Assembly: GCF_024267655.1 (NCBI RefSeq)
Contig: NZ_CP100595.1
Location: 1,302,001-1,366,000, forward strand
Direction of reading: 5' to 3'
DNA length: 64,000 nt
From: Arcobacter roscoffensis
Lineage (GTDB): Bacteria > Campylobacterota > Campylobacteria > Campylobacterales > Arcobacteraceae
Shown: in pieces, positions 54,756-64,000 of the stretch
Layout: every line of letters begins with the position of its first letter
Position numbering within the stretch: the stretch's first letter is position 1
Translations under genes and position numbers: made by a program
Notes under the pieces: model-generated
The model's input: the letters and a program-made list of their open reading frames with translations, nothing else
Database searches by the model: none
Told to the model about the DNA's origin: nothing

Positions 54756-55529
54756 ATGTGTACAGATTGCGGATGTTCAATAACAGACCACCATCATCAT
54801 GATCATGAACACTCACATGGAGATAGTCAAACTCACCAAGCTGCTCATGAAACTTTACATCATAACCCACAACTAAATGATAGTAAAACAGTATCAGTAA
54901 TAAAAAAGATTTTAGATAAAAATGACCATGAGGCATCACATAATAGAGCCCATTTTGATAAGCAAGGTGTTTTAGGTATTAATCTGATGTCTAGTCCAGG
55001 AAGTGGTAAAACTACACTTTTAGAGCATATGGCTGACTTAGCCCAGTTTAATTATGGTGTTGTCGAAGGTGACTTAGAAACAAACAGAGATGCTGATAGA
55101 TTAAAAGCAAAAGGAATAAAAGCTACTCAAATTCAAACAGGTAGTGCTTGTCATTTAGATGCTTTTATGGTTCATAAAGGTTTACATGATATGCCTTTAG
55201 ATGAATTAGATGTTTGTTTTGTAGAAAATGTTGGGAACTTAGTATGTCCTGCTTCTTATGATGTTGGAACTCATTTAAATATTGTACTTGTATCAATTCC
55301 TGAGGGTGAAGATAAGATTGCAAAATATCCAGTTATGTTTAGATGTGCTGATTTGATTTTGATTACTAAAACAGATTTACTTCCTCACTTTCAATATGAT
55401 ATAGAAAAAGAAAAGCGTGAGGCTAGAAAACTAAAACCAAATGTTGATATTTTAGAAGTTAATATCAATGATAAAGAATCAATTCAAAGAGTTCTTGATT
55501 GGATTGAATTTAAAAGAAAGATGAGATAA
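54756..55529 (+). CDS. hypB: Hydrogenase nickel-incorporation GTPase HypB
   Basis: A 257-residue protein. The N-terminal MCTDCGC is the high-affinity nickel motif, followed by a short His-rich stretch (HHHHDHEHSHGD). The GTPase domain has GSPGSGKTTLLEH (P-loop), EGDLETNRDADR, a metal-site Cys/His in GSACHLDAFM and the specificity motif ITKTDLL. It delivers nickel to the hydrogenase large subunit with HypA. The ATG at 54756 has AAAGGAA ahead; starting at 54711 would bury the nickel motif. It is first of hypBCDEA; 54465-54755 upstream is A/T-rich with no recognised site. Confidence 0.95.
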   Translation: MCTDCGCSITDHHHHDHEHSHGDSQTHQAAHETLHHNPQLNDSKTVSVIKKILDKNDHEASHNRAHFDKQGVLGINLMSSPGSGKTTLLEHMADLAQFNYGVVEGDLETNRDADRLKAKGIKATQIQTGSACHLDAFMVHKGLHDMPLDELDVCFVENVGNLVCPASYDVGTHLNIVLVSIPEGEDKIAKYPVMFRCADLILITKTDLLPHFQYDIEKEKREARKLKPNVDILEVNINDKESIQRVLDWIEFKRKMR

Positions 55530-55533
55530 GGCT

Positions 55534-55815
55534 ATGTGTTTATCAATTCCTTCAAAGATTAAAAGTATAGATGAAGAAATGAACACTTGTGTAGTGGATA
55601 CTATGGGAGTTGAAAGAAGTGCTTCTTTAGATTTAATTGACCAACCTGTAAAAATAGGTGATTATGTATTATTACATATAGGTTTTGCTATGAATAAGAT
55701 AGATGAAGAAGATGCATTAGAGTCATTAAAAGTTTATCAAGAAATCATAGATAAAATGGAAGAAAATGACAGGCTTGCAGCAATAGAAGAGTCAGAAAAC
55801 TGTCCTAATAGATAA
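55534..55815 (+). CDS. hypC: Hydrogenase maturation chaperone HypC
   Basis: A 93-residue HypC/HybG family protein starting MCLSIPSKI; Cys2 is the essential residue that carries the Fe(CN)2CO unit with HypD and binds the large-subunit precursor. It begins 4 bases after hypB. The C-terminal 20 residues form an acidic extension. Confidence 0.95.
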   Translation: MCLSIPSKIKSIDEEMNTCVVDTMGVERSASLDLIDQPVKIGDYVLLHIGFAMNKIDEEDALESLKVYQEIIDKMEENDRLAAIEESENCPNR

Positions 55816-55825
55816 GTAGAGAAGT

Positions 55826-56953
55826 ATGGAAAAAGAACTAGAACTAAATGATTTATATGATGGCTTTAGAAACCCTGAGGTTATGAAAGCTTATGCAAAA
55901 TTAATAGAAGAAGATGCAAGTAAGTTAGATAAAACTATAAATATTATGGAAGTTTGTGGAGGTCATACTCATACTATTATGAAGTATGGAGTTCCACAAC
56001 TTCTTCCATCTAATATAAACTTTATTCATGGACCAGGATGTCCTGTGTGTGTTATGCCAAAAGATAAAATCGATAGTGCATATGCACTTGCTATGCAAGA
56101 AGATATTATCTTAGTTACTCTTGGAGATATGATAAAGGTTCCTGGAAGTAATGGAAGTTTACAAGATGCTAGAAGTAAGGGTGCTGATGTAAGGTTTGTG
56201 TACTCTCCAATGGATTGTATAAAAATTGCAGATGAAAATCCATCTAAAACAGTAGTGTTTTTTGCTATTGGATTTGAAACAACAACTCCTATGACATGTT
56301 CACTTTTAAAAACAGTAATAGCAAAAGATATGAAGAATTTATACTTTCATGTAAATCATGTAACAGTTCCAGAAGTTATGGAAGTTTTAGTTCAAAGTGA
56401 TGATTGTAAGATAGATGCTTTTTTAGGACCTTCTCATGTATCAGTTATAAGTGGCTCTAAAATCTACGAACCTTTCCCTAAAAAATACAATAAACCTGTA
56501 GTTGTAAGTGGTTTTGAGCCTGTTGATGTGATGCAGTCTATTCATATGTTAATCAGACAGTTTGTAGAAAATAGAAGTGATTTAGAAGTTGAGTATAAAA
56601 GATTAGTTTCTTTTGAAGGAAACCTAAAAGCTCAAGAGATGATTGATACATATTTAAAGAAAGTTACTTTTAAATTTAGAGGAGTTGGAGAAGTTCCTTT
56701 AAGTGGTTATGACTTAAAAGATGAGTTTGATAAATATAATGCAAAAGTAATATATGAAAAGATATTGCCAAAAGAAACTCCAAAAGAAAACAAAGCTTGT
56801 AAGTGTCCAGAGATTTTAAAAGGAGTGGCAAAACCAACTGACTGTAAAATATTTGGAAATGTATGTACTCCTACAAACCCTGTTGGTTCTTGTATGGTAA
56901 GTAGCGAAGGTGCATGTGCTGCGTATTATAAATATGGTAATCTCTTAAAATAA
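55826..56953 (+). CDS. hypD: Hydrogenase maturation protein HypD
   Basis: A 375-residue iron-sulfur protein on which the Fe(CN)2CO group is assembled. The conserved motifs CGGHTHTIMKYG, GPGCPVCVMP and FAIGFETTTPMT are present, together with the C-terminal cysteines binding the [4Fe-4S] cluster (CKCPEILKG, CKIFGNVCTP, CMVSSEGAC). It lies 10 bases after hypC. Confidence 0.95.
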   Translation: MEKELELNDLYDGFRNPEVMKAYAKLIEEDASKLDKTINIMEVCGGHTHTIMKYGVPQLLPSNINFIHGPGCPVCVMPKDKIDSAYALAMQEDIILVTLGDMIKVPGSNGSLQDARSKGADVRFVYSPMDCIKIADENPSKTVVFFAIGFETTTPMTCSLLKTVIAKDMKNLYFHVNHVTVPEVMEVLVQSDDCKIDAFLGPSHVSVISGSKIYEPFPKKYNKPVVVSGFEPVDVMQSIHMLIRQFVENRSDLEVEYKRLVSFEGNLKAQEMIDTYLKKVTFKFRGVGEVPLSGYDLKDEFDKYNAKVIYEKILPKETPKENKACKCPEILKGVAKPTDCKIFGNVCTPTNPVGSCMVSSEGACAAYYKYGNLLK

Positions 56954-56966
56954 GTAAAGGAAATAG

Positions 56967-57962
56967 ATGAAAAAAGTTACATTAGCCCATGGAAATGGTG
57001 GAGCTGAAAATCAAGAGTTAATATCAAAGGTTTTTTATAAAGCTTTTGAAAATGAGATTTTAGCAAAAAGTGAAGATGCTGCTATTATTGATAATGGAAG
57101 ATTAGCTTTTACGACTGATTCTTTTACAGTAAGTCCTATTTTTTTTAATGGAGCAGATATAGGGAAACTTTCAATTTGTGGAACTTGTAATGACCTGGCA
57201 ATGATGGGTGCAAAACCAAAATATCTTACATGTTCAGTGATAATAGAAGAGGGTTTTGAGGTTGATAAGTTAGAAACTATTGTAAATAGTATGAAAATTG
57301 AGCTTGAAAAAAATGGTGCGAAGGTTGTAAGTGGTGATACAAAAGTAGTGCCAAAAGGAAGTGTTGATAAGATATTTATAAATACAACTGGAATAGGTGA
57401 AGTTCAAAAAGAGGGTATTAGTTCAAATAAAGTATCAACTGATGATGTGATTATAGTTAGTCGTGATATTGGAGCTCATGGGGCAACTATCTTTGCTTCA
57501 AGAGAGGGTATGGATATGAATACTGATTTGCAAAGTGATTGTGCTTCTTTATGGCCACAAGTTGAGGCTTTAATAAATGAAAACATAAACATAACAGCTT
57601 TAAGAGATGCCACAAGAGGTGGATTAAGTGCTGTTTTAAATGAGTGGGCAGTTCAATCTGATATATGTATCGAAGTGAATGAAGAAGCAGTACCTGTAAA
57701 GGATGAGGTAAAAGGTTTATGTGAGCTTTTAGGTTTTGAGGCTATGAGTTTAGCAAATGAAGGAACTTTTGTATTAGCAGTAAAAAAAGAAGATGCAAAA
57801 AAAGCAATTGAGGTTTTAAGTAGTTTTGAAAATAGCTCAAACGCTTCTATTATTGCAGATGTTACAAAACAATATGATAAAAAAGTAGTTTTAAACAGCC
57901 CTTGGGGAACAAAAAGATTTTTAGAGTTGCCTACTGGTGAACTACTTCCTAGAATTTGTTAG
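56967..57962 (+). CDS. hypE: Carbamoyl dehydratase HypE
   Basis: A 331-residue PurM-like ATPase ending PRIC. The C-terminal Cys is carbamoylated by HypF and dehydrated to the thiocyanate that supplies cyanide. The start AHGNGGAENQELI and the FTTDSFTVSP segment fit the family. AAAGGAA lies ahead of the ATG. Confidence 0.95.
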   Translation: MKKVTLAHGNGGAENQELISKVFYKAFENEILAKSEDAAIIDNGRLAFTTDSFTVSPIFFNGADIGKLSICGTCNDLAMMGAKPKYLTCSVIIEEGFEVDKLETIVNSMKIELEKNGAKVVSGDTKVVPKGSVDKIFINTTGIGEVQKEGISSNKVSTDDVIIVSRDIGAHGATIFASREGMDMNTDLQSDCASLWPQVEALINENINITALRDATRGGLSAVLNEWAVQSDICIEVNEEAVPVKDEVKGLCELLGFEAMSLANEGTFVLAVKKEDAKKAIEVLSSFENSSNASIIADVTKQYDKKVVLNSPWGTKRFLELPTGELLPRIC

Positions 57963-57971
57963 GAGAAGCAT

Positions 57972-58313
57972 ATGCACGAATACAGTATAGTTCAATCCTT
58001 ACTAGAGTCATGTGAAGAGCATGCAAAACAAAATGAAGCTAAAGAAGTTACAAAAGTAGTAGTAAAAATAGGTGTTTTATCAGGAGTTGAACCTGATTTG
58101 TTGCAAACAGCTTTTGATACTTTCAAAGAACATACAGTTTGTCATAATGCTGATTTTATTATGAATATACAAAAAATAATGATTGAGTGTCATAATTGTA
58201 ATACTCAATCAGAACTTGAAAAAAATGAATTTTCATGTCCAAAATGCAAAAATACTGATATAAAAGTACTTGATGGTGAGGATATGTATCTTATGAGTTT
58301 AGAAATGAATTAA
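57972..58313 (+). CDS. hypA: Hydrogenase nickel metallochaperone HypA
   Basis: A 113-residue protein starting MHEYSIV; His2 with Glu3 is the nickel site. The zinc loop has two CxxC motifs (CHNC and CPKC). It works with HypB in nickel delivery and is the last gene of hypBCDEA, 10 bases after hypE with AGGAG ahead. Confidence 0.95.
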   Translation: MHEYSIVQSLLESCEEHAKQNEAKEVTKVVVKIGVLSGVEPDLLQTAFDTFKEHTVCHNADFIMNIQKIMIECHNCNTQSELEKNEFSCPKCKNTDIKVLDGEDMYLMSLEMN

Positions 58314-58410
58314 TATGTATTTAAATTTATAACTGATATTCTTTTCATAATAAGTAAAAAATAACTTAAGGTTTAAGATATAATGTAAAAAATACATATA
58401 AAGATTTATT

Positions 58411-60324
58411 ATGAAAAAAATATTATTAGAAAAACTAATTTATAAAAATTATTTAAAAACTTCATTAACTTCATTATTACTAATTGAGGTTTTATTGATA
58501 TTTATTTACTTCTCTGTAAATAATAACATGACTACAACAAGTGTTAATTTTATGCTAAAAGATATAAAAGAAAATACTTATGAGCTTGTAGAGTCACGTA
58601 TTGAAAATCTATCAAATAAGTTTGCACAAGTTGAGAACTTAACAAAAATAATCCAAAATGAACATGAGTACTTTTTCTCTAATCCAAAACTATTTGAGTA
58701 TAAAACTGATGAAAAACTATTTAAATATTCCCCTTATGGTGTTTATTATAAATACATAGAAAATGGTGGTAGTTCGCTTATTTTGTCTAGAAATACAAAA
58801 CTAACAAAAAGTTTAGAAGATACTTTATATAAAACTGAGTATTTTGATAGAACTTTTAAATCCATAGTACAAAGTGATAAAAGTATAATAGCTGCTTACT
58901 TTAACTCAAAAGATAACTATAGTAGATACTATCCTTATATATTTGATATTTTTAAAGTATTCCCAAATGATTTAGATATGAATAACTATAACTTCTACTA
59001 TAAAGCAAAAAAAGAAAACAACCCTTCACAAAAACCTATTTGGACAGATGTATATTTAGACCCTGCTGGAAAAGGTTGGATGATAAGTAGTGTTGCTCCT
59101 ATTTATAATAAAAATAAACTAGAAGGGGTATCTGGTATTGATGTTACTATTGATACTTTTATAAAAGAGTTTTTAAATATAAAACTACCCTATGATGGTA
59201 AGTCTTTTATTTTAGGCTCAGATGGAAAAATAATAGCAATGCCAAAGGGAATAGAAACGGTCTTAAATATTGATGAGGTTACTCCTTATGATTATAAAAA
59301 CAGTTTATTAATAGAAAAGACTATTTATAAATCAGATAAATTTAACTTATTAAATTACCATGATGAAAAAGTTGCATATAATTTTAAAAATATATTAGCT
59401 TCAAAACCTTACAGTCACAAGATAACTTTTGAAGGAAAAAACTATTTGATTTTTTCTAAAAAACTTGAAAAAACCTCTTGGTATATTATTTCTTTAATAC
59501 CTGAGGATAAAATACTTGAAAAGATAAATACTTTAAAAAGTGATTATCAAAAACTTGGATATTTGATTATTTCATGTATTTTGATGTTTTATTTACTATT
59601 TTTTGTTTTTCTTTATTATAAGGCAAAGTGTTTAGTAAATGATATAAACAAGCCTTTGATGAAAGTAGTTGAACTTACAAGAAATTTAGGAAAAACAAAA
59701 AGTATTGGAAAGTTAGAAAACTGTGGAATAGAAGAAATAGATAAATTAAGTGATAACTTCAATCAAATGACAAAAGAGTTAGAAATAAGAACTCAAAAAC
59801 TTGTAAAATCAGAGACAAAAAGAGTACTGGTTGAAAAACTTGCAAATACTGATCCTTTAAGTGGAGCATATAATAGAAGATTTTTAGATGAATTTATTGA
59901 AGGTTATTTCAAAATAGTAAAAAGAGAGCATAGTGATTTATCTTTACTTTTAATAGATATTGATGATTTTAAAAGTATAAATGATAATTTTGGTCATGAT
60001 ATTGGAGATGAAGTTATAAGAGATTTCGCAAAATTAACTAAAAGTACTATTAGAAAGAATGATTTATTAGTTCGATTTGGTGGAGATGAATTTTTAATAC
60101 TACTTCCAAATACTAAAAAAGAGGCTTCAAAAAAAGTGGCTATTAAGTTAGTAAATAAAATAGATGAGTTTAAAAGTCTAAATAAAGATAAAAAATACAA
60201 CTACACAATTAGTATTGGTAGTGCTAGTTATAATAAAGATGATAATTGTATTGATGATATTATTATTAGAGCAGATGAAGCTTTATATACAGCAAAGGCA
60301 AATGGTAAGAACACAATTGTATAA
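58411..60324 (+). CDS. Membrane diguanylate cyclase with a periplasmic Cache-like sensor
   Basis: A 637-residue protein with membrane helices at about 14-36 and 388-412 enclosing a large periplasmic domain of the dCache_1 type (WTDVYLDPAGKGWMISSVAPIYN and GVSGIDVTIDTFI are typical). A HAMP-like linker is followed by a GGDEF domain with intact GGDEF (RFGGDEFLILLPNTKK) and an RKND product-inhibition site five residues ahead. It should make cyclic di-GMP in response to a small extracellular ligand. It stands alone after hypA with its own ribosome site region. Confidence 0.9.
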   Translation: MKKILLEKLIYKNYLKTSLTSLLLIEVLLIFIYFSVNNNMTTTSVNFMLKDIKENTYELVESRIENLSNKFAQVENLTKIIQNEHEYFFSNPKLFEYKTDEKLFKYSPYGVYYKYIENGGSSLILSRNTKLTKSLEDTLYKTEYFDRTFKSIVQSDKSIIAAYFNSKDNYSRYYPYIFDIFKVFPNDLDMNNYNFYYKAKKENNPSQKPIWTDVYLDPAGKGWMISSVAPIYNKNKLEGVSGIDVTIDTFIKEFLNIKLPYDGKSFILGSDGKIIAMPKGIETVLNIDEVTPYDYKNSLLIEKTIYKSDKFNLLNYHDEKVAYNFKNILASKPYSHKITFEGKNYLIFSKKLEKTSWYIISLIPEDKILEKINTLKSDYQKLGYLIISCILMFYLLFFVFLYYKAKCLVNDINKPLMKVVELTRNLGKTKSIGKLENCGIEEIDKLSDNFNQMTKELEIRTQKLVKSETKRVLVEKLANTDPLSGAYNRRFLDEFIEGYFKIVKREHSDLSLLLIDIDDFKSINDNFGHDIGDEVIRDFAKLTKSTIRKNDLLVRFGGDEFLILLPNTKKEASKKVAIKLVNKIDEFKSLNKDKKYNYTISIGSASYNKDDNCIDDIIIRADEALYTAKANGKNTIV

Positions 60325-60441
60325 AATATGTAAAAAACGAATAAAATATGTAATTTTCCTATAAAAAATGATTTCAAATAAGCTAGTTTTCCATAACTTT
60401 TCCATAAAATTGTTATATTGTTTTTAACAAAAGGAGAATGA

Positions 60442-61557
60442 ATGAAAAAAGTATTAAGTTTAGCTCTTGCATCTGCCTTGACTTGTGGTGTTGCAATGGC
60501 AAAAGAGATTAAAGTTGGAGCAGTTATGCCAATGTCTGGACCATTAGCTGCATATGGGCAAGTAACAAATTTAGGAGTTGAACTAGCTCATAAGTTACAA
60601 CCTACACTTAAAAATGGAGATACTGTTAAATTAGTATTAATCGATAATAAAGGTGATAAGGTTGAAACTGCAAATGCTACAACTAGATTAATCTCATCTG
60701 ATAAAGTAGTTGCTATTTTAGGTGCTCTTACATCTACAAACACAGCTCAAGCTATTGCCATAGCTGATAAGAAAAAAGTTCCAGTTATTGCTTCTGTTGC
60801 TACAAATGATAGATTAACTGCAAGAAGAACTTTTGCAAATAGAGTTTGTTTTACAGACTCATTCCAAGGTGAAGTTGTTGCAAACTATGCAAAAGATCAA
60901 GGTTACAAAACGGCGGTAGTTGTAGTTGATCAAGCACAAGTTTACTCACTAGGACTTGCTAAAGCATTTCAAGATGCATTTAAGAAAAGCGGTGGAGATA
61001 TTGTAAAAGTTATTAGAGTTACATCAGGAGATAAAGACTTTAAAGCTGTTGTTTCACAAATCAAAAAAATAAATCCTGACTTTATGTTCTTACCTTTATA
61101 TCATCCAGAAGCTTCTATGATTGCTAGACAATCTAAACAATTAGGATTAGACAAGCCTATGTTTAGTGGTGATGGTGTTGCTAACCAAACATTTATTGAC
61201 TTAGGTGGTGAGTCAGTTGAAGGTTATATGTTTACAGACTTCTTTGATTACACAAATCCTCCATCTCAAACTTCAGCAGACTTCGTTAAGTTCCATGAAA
61301 AAGAGACTGGAAAAGCTGAAATGAATTCATTTACTGCTTTAGGTGCAGATACTTATAATATCTTAATTGATGCAATGAACAGATGTGAAGATCCAACTGA
61401 TTCTATTTGTGTAAATAATGAGATTAAAAAAACAACTGAATTTGATGGTGTTTCAGGAAAGATTACTATTAACAATGAAGGTAATGCTACAAGATCAGCG
61501 GTTATTAAAGAGATTAAAGGTGGAAAAGCTAGCTTTAAAGCGACGGTTAATCCATAA
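60442..61557 (+). CDS. livK: Branched-chain amino acid ABC transporter, periplasmic binding protein
   Basis: A 371-residue Leu/Ile/Val-binding protein with a signal peptide (MKKVLSLALASALTCGVAMA) and the family opening KEIKVGAVMPMSGPLAAYGQ, VLIDNKGD and GALTSTNTAQAIAIADKKKVP. It captures branched-chain or related amino acids for the LivHMGF transporter encoded next. AAAGGAGAAT lies ahead of the ATG. The gene is followed by a strong hairpin that probably keeps the binding protein in excess over the membrane parts. Confidence 0.93.
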   Translation: MKKVLSLALASALTCGVAMAKEIKVGAVMPMSGPLAAYGQVTNLGVELAHKLQPTLKNGDTVKLVLIDNKGDKVETANATTRLISSDKVVAILGALTSTNTAQAIAIADKKKVPVIASVATNDRLTARRTFANRVCFTDSFQGEVVANYAKDQGYKTAVVVVDQAQVYSLGLAKAFQDAFKKSGGDIVKVIRVTSGDKDFKAVVSQIKKINPDFMFLPLYHPEASMIARQSKQLGLDKPMFSGDGVANQTFIDLGGESVEGYMFTDFFDYTNPPSQTSADFVKFHEKETGKAEMNSFTALGADTYNILIDAMNRCEDPTDSICVNNEIKKTTEFDGVSGKITINNEGNATRSAVIKEIKGGKASFKATVNP

Positions 61558-61574
61558 TTTTTTAATCAACTATT

Positions 61575-61611
61575 AAAAAGTCTAGCAATAAGTTTGCTAG
61601 ACTTTTTTTTT
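61575..61611 (+). terminator. Terminator/attenuator between livK and livH
   Basis: A perfect 14-bp stem, AAAAAGTCTAGCAA / TTGCTAGACTTTTT, loop TAAGT, followed by a T-run. It is the strongest terminator in the window. Confidence 0.9.
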
Positions 61612-61681
61612 GCTATAGGAAAAGCAATAGTATTACTTTTCCTATTGTAAAAGGGTATTTTTTACAAATTAGGGAGTTTTG

Positions 61682-62578
61682 ATGGATATATTAACATTTA
61701 TGCAACAAATGGTAAATGGATTCTCACTTGGATCTATGTACGCATTAATTGCAATTGGGTATACGATGGTATACGGGGTTTTAAGGCTTATTAACTTTGC
61801 CCACGGTGATATTATGATGGTTGGTGCCTTTTTAGGTTATGCATTTTTAGCAATTTTTCAATTACCTTTTAGTGTTGCTGTACTACTTGCAGTGACATTA
61901 TCTGCTGCTGTTGGTATCTTAACAGATAAGATTGCTTATAAGCCTTTAAGAGAAGCACCAAGAATTTCATTACTTATTACAGCTATTGGTATTTCTTTTT
62001 TCTTAGAAAATGCCTTTACTGTATTTGCAGGTGGAGTTCCAAGAGCTTTTCCTGTTCCTGAATACATGGAAAACATTTTTAATGTAGCAGGAGTTACTTT
62101 TACAGTATCTTCTATTATGGTTCCAATTGTTACATTGATTTTACTTGTAGGTATTTTATTTGTACTATATAAAACAAAATACGGTATGGCAATTCGTGCT
62201 TTATCATTTGACTTTAAAACAGTAAATCTTATGGGAATTGATGCAAATATGATTATTTCTATTGTGTTTGCTTTAGGTTCTGCTTTGGCTGCTGTTGGTG
62301 GGATTTTCTGGGTAGTAAACTATCCATCTGTTGAGCCTATGATGGGAGTTCTTGTTGGACTTAAAGCCTTTGCTGCTGCTGTTGTTGGTGGTATTGGTTC
62401 TGTAACAGGAGCTGTTATTGGTGGATTTATTATTGGATTTACTGAAGTTGTTGTTATTGCTTTTTGGCCTGAGCTTGGTGGTTATAAAGATGCCTTCGCA
62501 TTTATCTTCTTAATTTTAGTTCTTATTTTTAAACCAACTGGAATTATGGGTGAAGATTTAGAAAAGAGTAGGTTTTAA
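61682..62578 (+). CDS. livH: Branched-chain amino acid ABC transporter permease LivH
   Basis: A 298-residue inner-membrane permease with about eight helices and the family motifs GYTMVYGVLRLINFAHGD near the start and GGIGSVTGAVIGGFIIG near the end. It pairs with LivM to form the transmembrane channel. The ATG at 61682 has AGGGAG 5 bases ahead; a TTG one codon upstream is not needed. Confidence 0.93.
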   Translation: MDILTFMQQMVNGFSLGSMYALIAIGYTMVYGVLRLINFAHGDIMMVGAFLGYAFLAIFQLPFSVAVLLAVTLSAAVGILTDKIAYKPLREAPRISLLITAIGISFFLENAFTVFAGGVPRAFPVPEYMENIFNVAGVTFTVSSIMVPIVTLILLVGILFVLYKTKYGMAIRALSFDFKTVNLMGIDANMIISIVFALGSALAAVGGIFWVVNYPSVEPMMGVLVGLKAFAAAVVGGIGSVTGAVIGGFIIGFTEVVVIAFWPELGGYKDAFAFIFLILVLIFKPTGIMGEDLEKSRF

Positions 62579-62580
62579 TC

Positions 62581-63627
62581 ATGATGAACGATACAATATT
62601 CACAAAACAAAGATTAATAAATCTAAGTATTATAGTAGTTGCTATTTGGTTTACATGGTTCGCCCAAGTAACTTTTGATGACTATACAGTAAGAATTATA
62701 AACAATGTTTGTATTTTTATAATCTTAGCCGTTTCATATAACCTTATAAATGGTGTAACAGGGCAGTTATCCCTAGAACCAAACGGTTTTGTAGCAGTTG
62801 GTGCTTATGTAACTGCTATTTTGACTTTAGATGCTGATACTATGCTTTATCAGTTCTATTTAGAAGATCCATCTGAGTGGGTTTTAGCACTTCAAGCTGA
62901 TTTTGCATGGGCATTACTATTTTCAGGTATTATTTCTGCACTTTTAGCTTTAACTTTATCTTTTCCTGTATTTAGAGTAAGAGGGGATTACTTAGCTATT
63001 GTTACTTTAGGTTTTGGTTTTATTATCAAGATTTTAGCTATAAATAATCCACAAATTACAAATGGTTCATTAGGTCTAAACGATATTCCAGAGTTTTCAA
63101 ATCTTTACTGGACAGGTGGAATTGCAATCTTTACAGTTATAGCTATTTTAAATGTAATTTATTCAAAATATGGAAGAGCTATGAAAGCTGTAAGAGATGA
63201 TGAAGATGCAGCAACAGCTATGGGAATTAATACATTTAAAACAAAAACTTTAGCATTTTGTACTTCTGCATTCTTTGAAGGTGTTGGTGGTGGTTTATTA
63301 GCTGCACTTTTAACTTCAATCAGTCCAGATTTATTTACATTCTTACTTACATTCCAGTTACTAATCATCATTATTTTAGGTGGTTTAGGATCAACGACAG
63401 GAGCGATTTTAGGTACTATTTTTGTAATGGCAGGATTAGAATGGGCGAGATTCTTAGATGAACCTATGAATATTCTTGGTTTCCAAACAGAAGGAACACC
63501 AGGAATGAGAATGGTTGTATTCTCTCTAGTTCTTATAATCGTTATGCTATTTGCAAGAGAAGGGCTTATGGGTAAAAAAGAGTTATTTGATCTTAAGATT
63601 TTCAAAAGAAAAAAGGGGAATAAATGA
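62581..63627 (+). CDS. livM: Branched-chain amino acid ABC transporter permease LivM
   Basis: A 348-residue permease with about nine helices, NGVTGQLSLEPNGFVAVGAY near the start and GGLGSTTGAILG near the end. It begins 2 bases after livH (ATGATG, either Met possible) and overlaps livG by 4 bases (ATGA). Confidence 0.93.
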   Translation: MMNDTIFTKQRLINLSIIVVAIWFTWFAQVTFDDYTVRIINNVCIFIILAVSYNLINGVTGQLSLEPNGFVAVGAYVTAILTLDADTMLYQFYLEDPSEWVLALQADFAWALLFSGIISALLALTLSFPVFRVRGDYLAIVTLGFGFIIKILAINNPQITNGSLGLNDIPEFSNLYWTGGIAIFTVIAILNVIYSKYGRAMKAVRDDEDAATAMGINTFKTKTLAFCTSAFFEGVGGGLLAALLTSISPDLFTFLLTFQLLIIIILGGLGSTTGAILGTIFVMAGLEWARFLDEPMNILGFQTEGTPGMRMVVFSLVLIIVMLFAREGLMGKKELFDLKIFKRKKGNK

Positions 63628-64000
63628 TTTTAGAAGTATGTAATGTAACTAAGAAATTTGGAGGAGTTACTGCTATAAAAGATACCTCTTTTCATGTAAA
63701 CTCTAAAGAGATTTATGGTCTTATTGGTCCAAATGGAGCTGGTAAGACTACTATGTTTAATATCATTACAGGAAACTATGAACCAACTGAAGGTTCTATA
63801 AAGTTTCATGGACAAACTTTAAATGGTATAAAACCACATAAGATTGTACATAGAGGAATTGCAAGAACATTCCAAAATATTAGATTATTTAATTCTATGA
63901 CAGTTTTAGATAATGTTTTAATTGGTTTTGATTATCAAGCTTCATATTCATATCTTGAAGCGATGCTTAGATTTCCAAGATTTTTCTTAGAAGAGAGGCG
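63624..64000 (+). CDS. livG: Branched-chain amino acid ABC transporter ATP-binding protein LivG (5' part)
   Basis: The first 125 codons only; the gene continues past the window. The Walker A motif GPNGAGKTT and the Q-loop region RTFQNIRLFNSMTVLDNV are clear and typical of LivG. GGGGAAT lies ahead of the ATG, which overlaps the livM stop. It should energise transport together with LivF, presumably the next gene. Confidence 0.92.
   Translation, partial: MILEVCNVTKKFGGVTAIKDTSFHVNSKEIYGLIGPNGAGKTTMFNIITGNYEPTEGSIKFHGQTLNGIKPHKIVHRGIARTFQNIRLFNSMTVLDNVLIGFDYQASYSYLEAMLRFPRFFLEER

Noticed and set aside
63159-63605. 148-codon ORF on the minus strand
   Set aside because: It is antisense to livM; its composition is the mirror of membrane codons, not a protein of its own.
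1-64000. tRNA, rRNA, riboswitch or CRISPR loci
   Set aside because: No sequence with cloverleaf elements, conserved rRNA segments, known riboswitch cores or regular repeats was recognised. Reading by eye may miss a degenerate tRNA; a tRNAscan run would settle it.

Overview
The window is low-GC (strongly A/T-rich), densely coded bacterial chromosome. Gene content and style point to the Campylobacterota, most likely the Arcobacteraceae (Arcobacter sensu lato). The signs are a HydABCDE-type membrane hydrogenase with split hyp genes, AcnB and FumC, Mla lipid-transport genes, many large sensor kinases, chemoreceptors and GGDEF proteins, and frequent TTG/GTG starts. No rRNA, tRNA, CRISPR array or intact insertion sequence was seen. 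The taxonomic call is an inference from protein character; no database was searched.

Layout. 1-1.9 kb (minus): mlaC (cut by the edge), mlaA and an M23 envelope peptidase. 2-4.2 kb: aspartase and a YebC-family regulator. 4.3-10 kb: a giant hybrid sensor kinase with two periplasmic binding domains, overlapping a kinase with two receiver domains. 10-20.5 kb (minus): a complete fatty-acid beta-oxidation operon (acyl-CoA ligase, thiolase, FadB/J, FadE) followed by an acyltransferase/alpha-beta-hydrolase fusion and an M48 lipoprotein protease. 20.7-28.2 kb: small acidic protein, small membrane ORF plus FumC behind a Fur-like box, a hotdog thioesterase-like gene, AcnB, an RluA pseudouridine synthase and an ADP-ribosylglycohydrolase-like protein.

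28.3-42 kb is the hydrogen region: a TetR regulator that appears to use an AUA start codon, a cytoplasmic HupUV-like [NiFe] hydrogenase, the Tat-exported membrane hydrogenase hydABC with hydDE, three mosaic paralogous genes of unknown function, and hypF. Similar dyads (ATGAATAGTCATTCAT and relatives) lie upstream of tetR and in several copies upstream of hydA. This suggests one hydrogenase regulon run by the TetR protein. HydE looks like a shortened HypF/Kae1 relative without the metal and nucleotide motifs.

42.4-54.5 kb is a sensory and accessory block between hypF and the rest of hyp: two chemoreceptors with C-terminal xWxxF tethers, an SNF-family transporter, two small membrane proteins, a sensor kinase divergent from a binding-protein/diguanylate-cyclase/membrane-protein cluster, and a domesticated IS1595-like transposase remnant. 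54.7-58.3 kb: hypBCDEA. 58.4-60.3 kb: a dCache-like GGDEF protein. 60.4-64 kb: a livKHMG branched-chain amino acid ABC transporter, with livG cut by the window end.

The genes together describe a motile heterotroph that can oxidise H2 into the quinone pool, run a TCA cycle (AcnB, FumC), take up amino acids and deaminate aspartate, and apparently degrade fatty acids, with heavy investment in environmental sensing.
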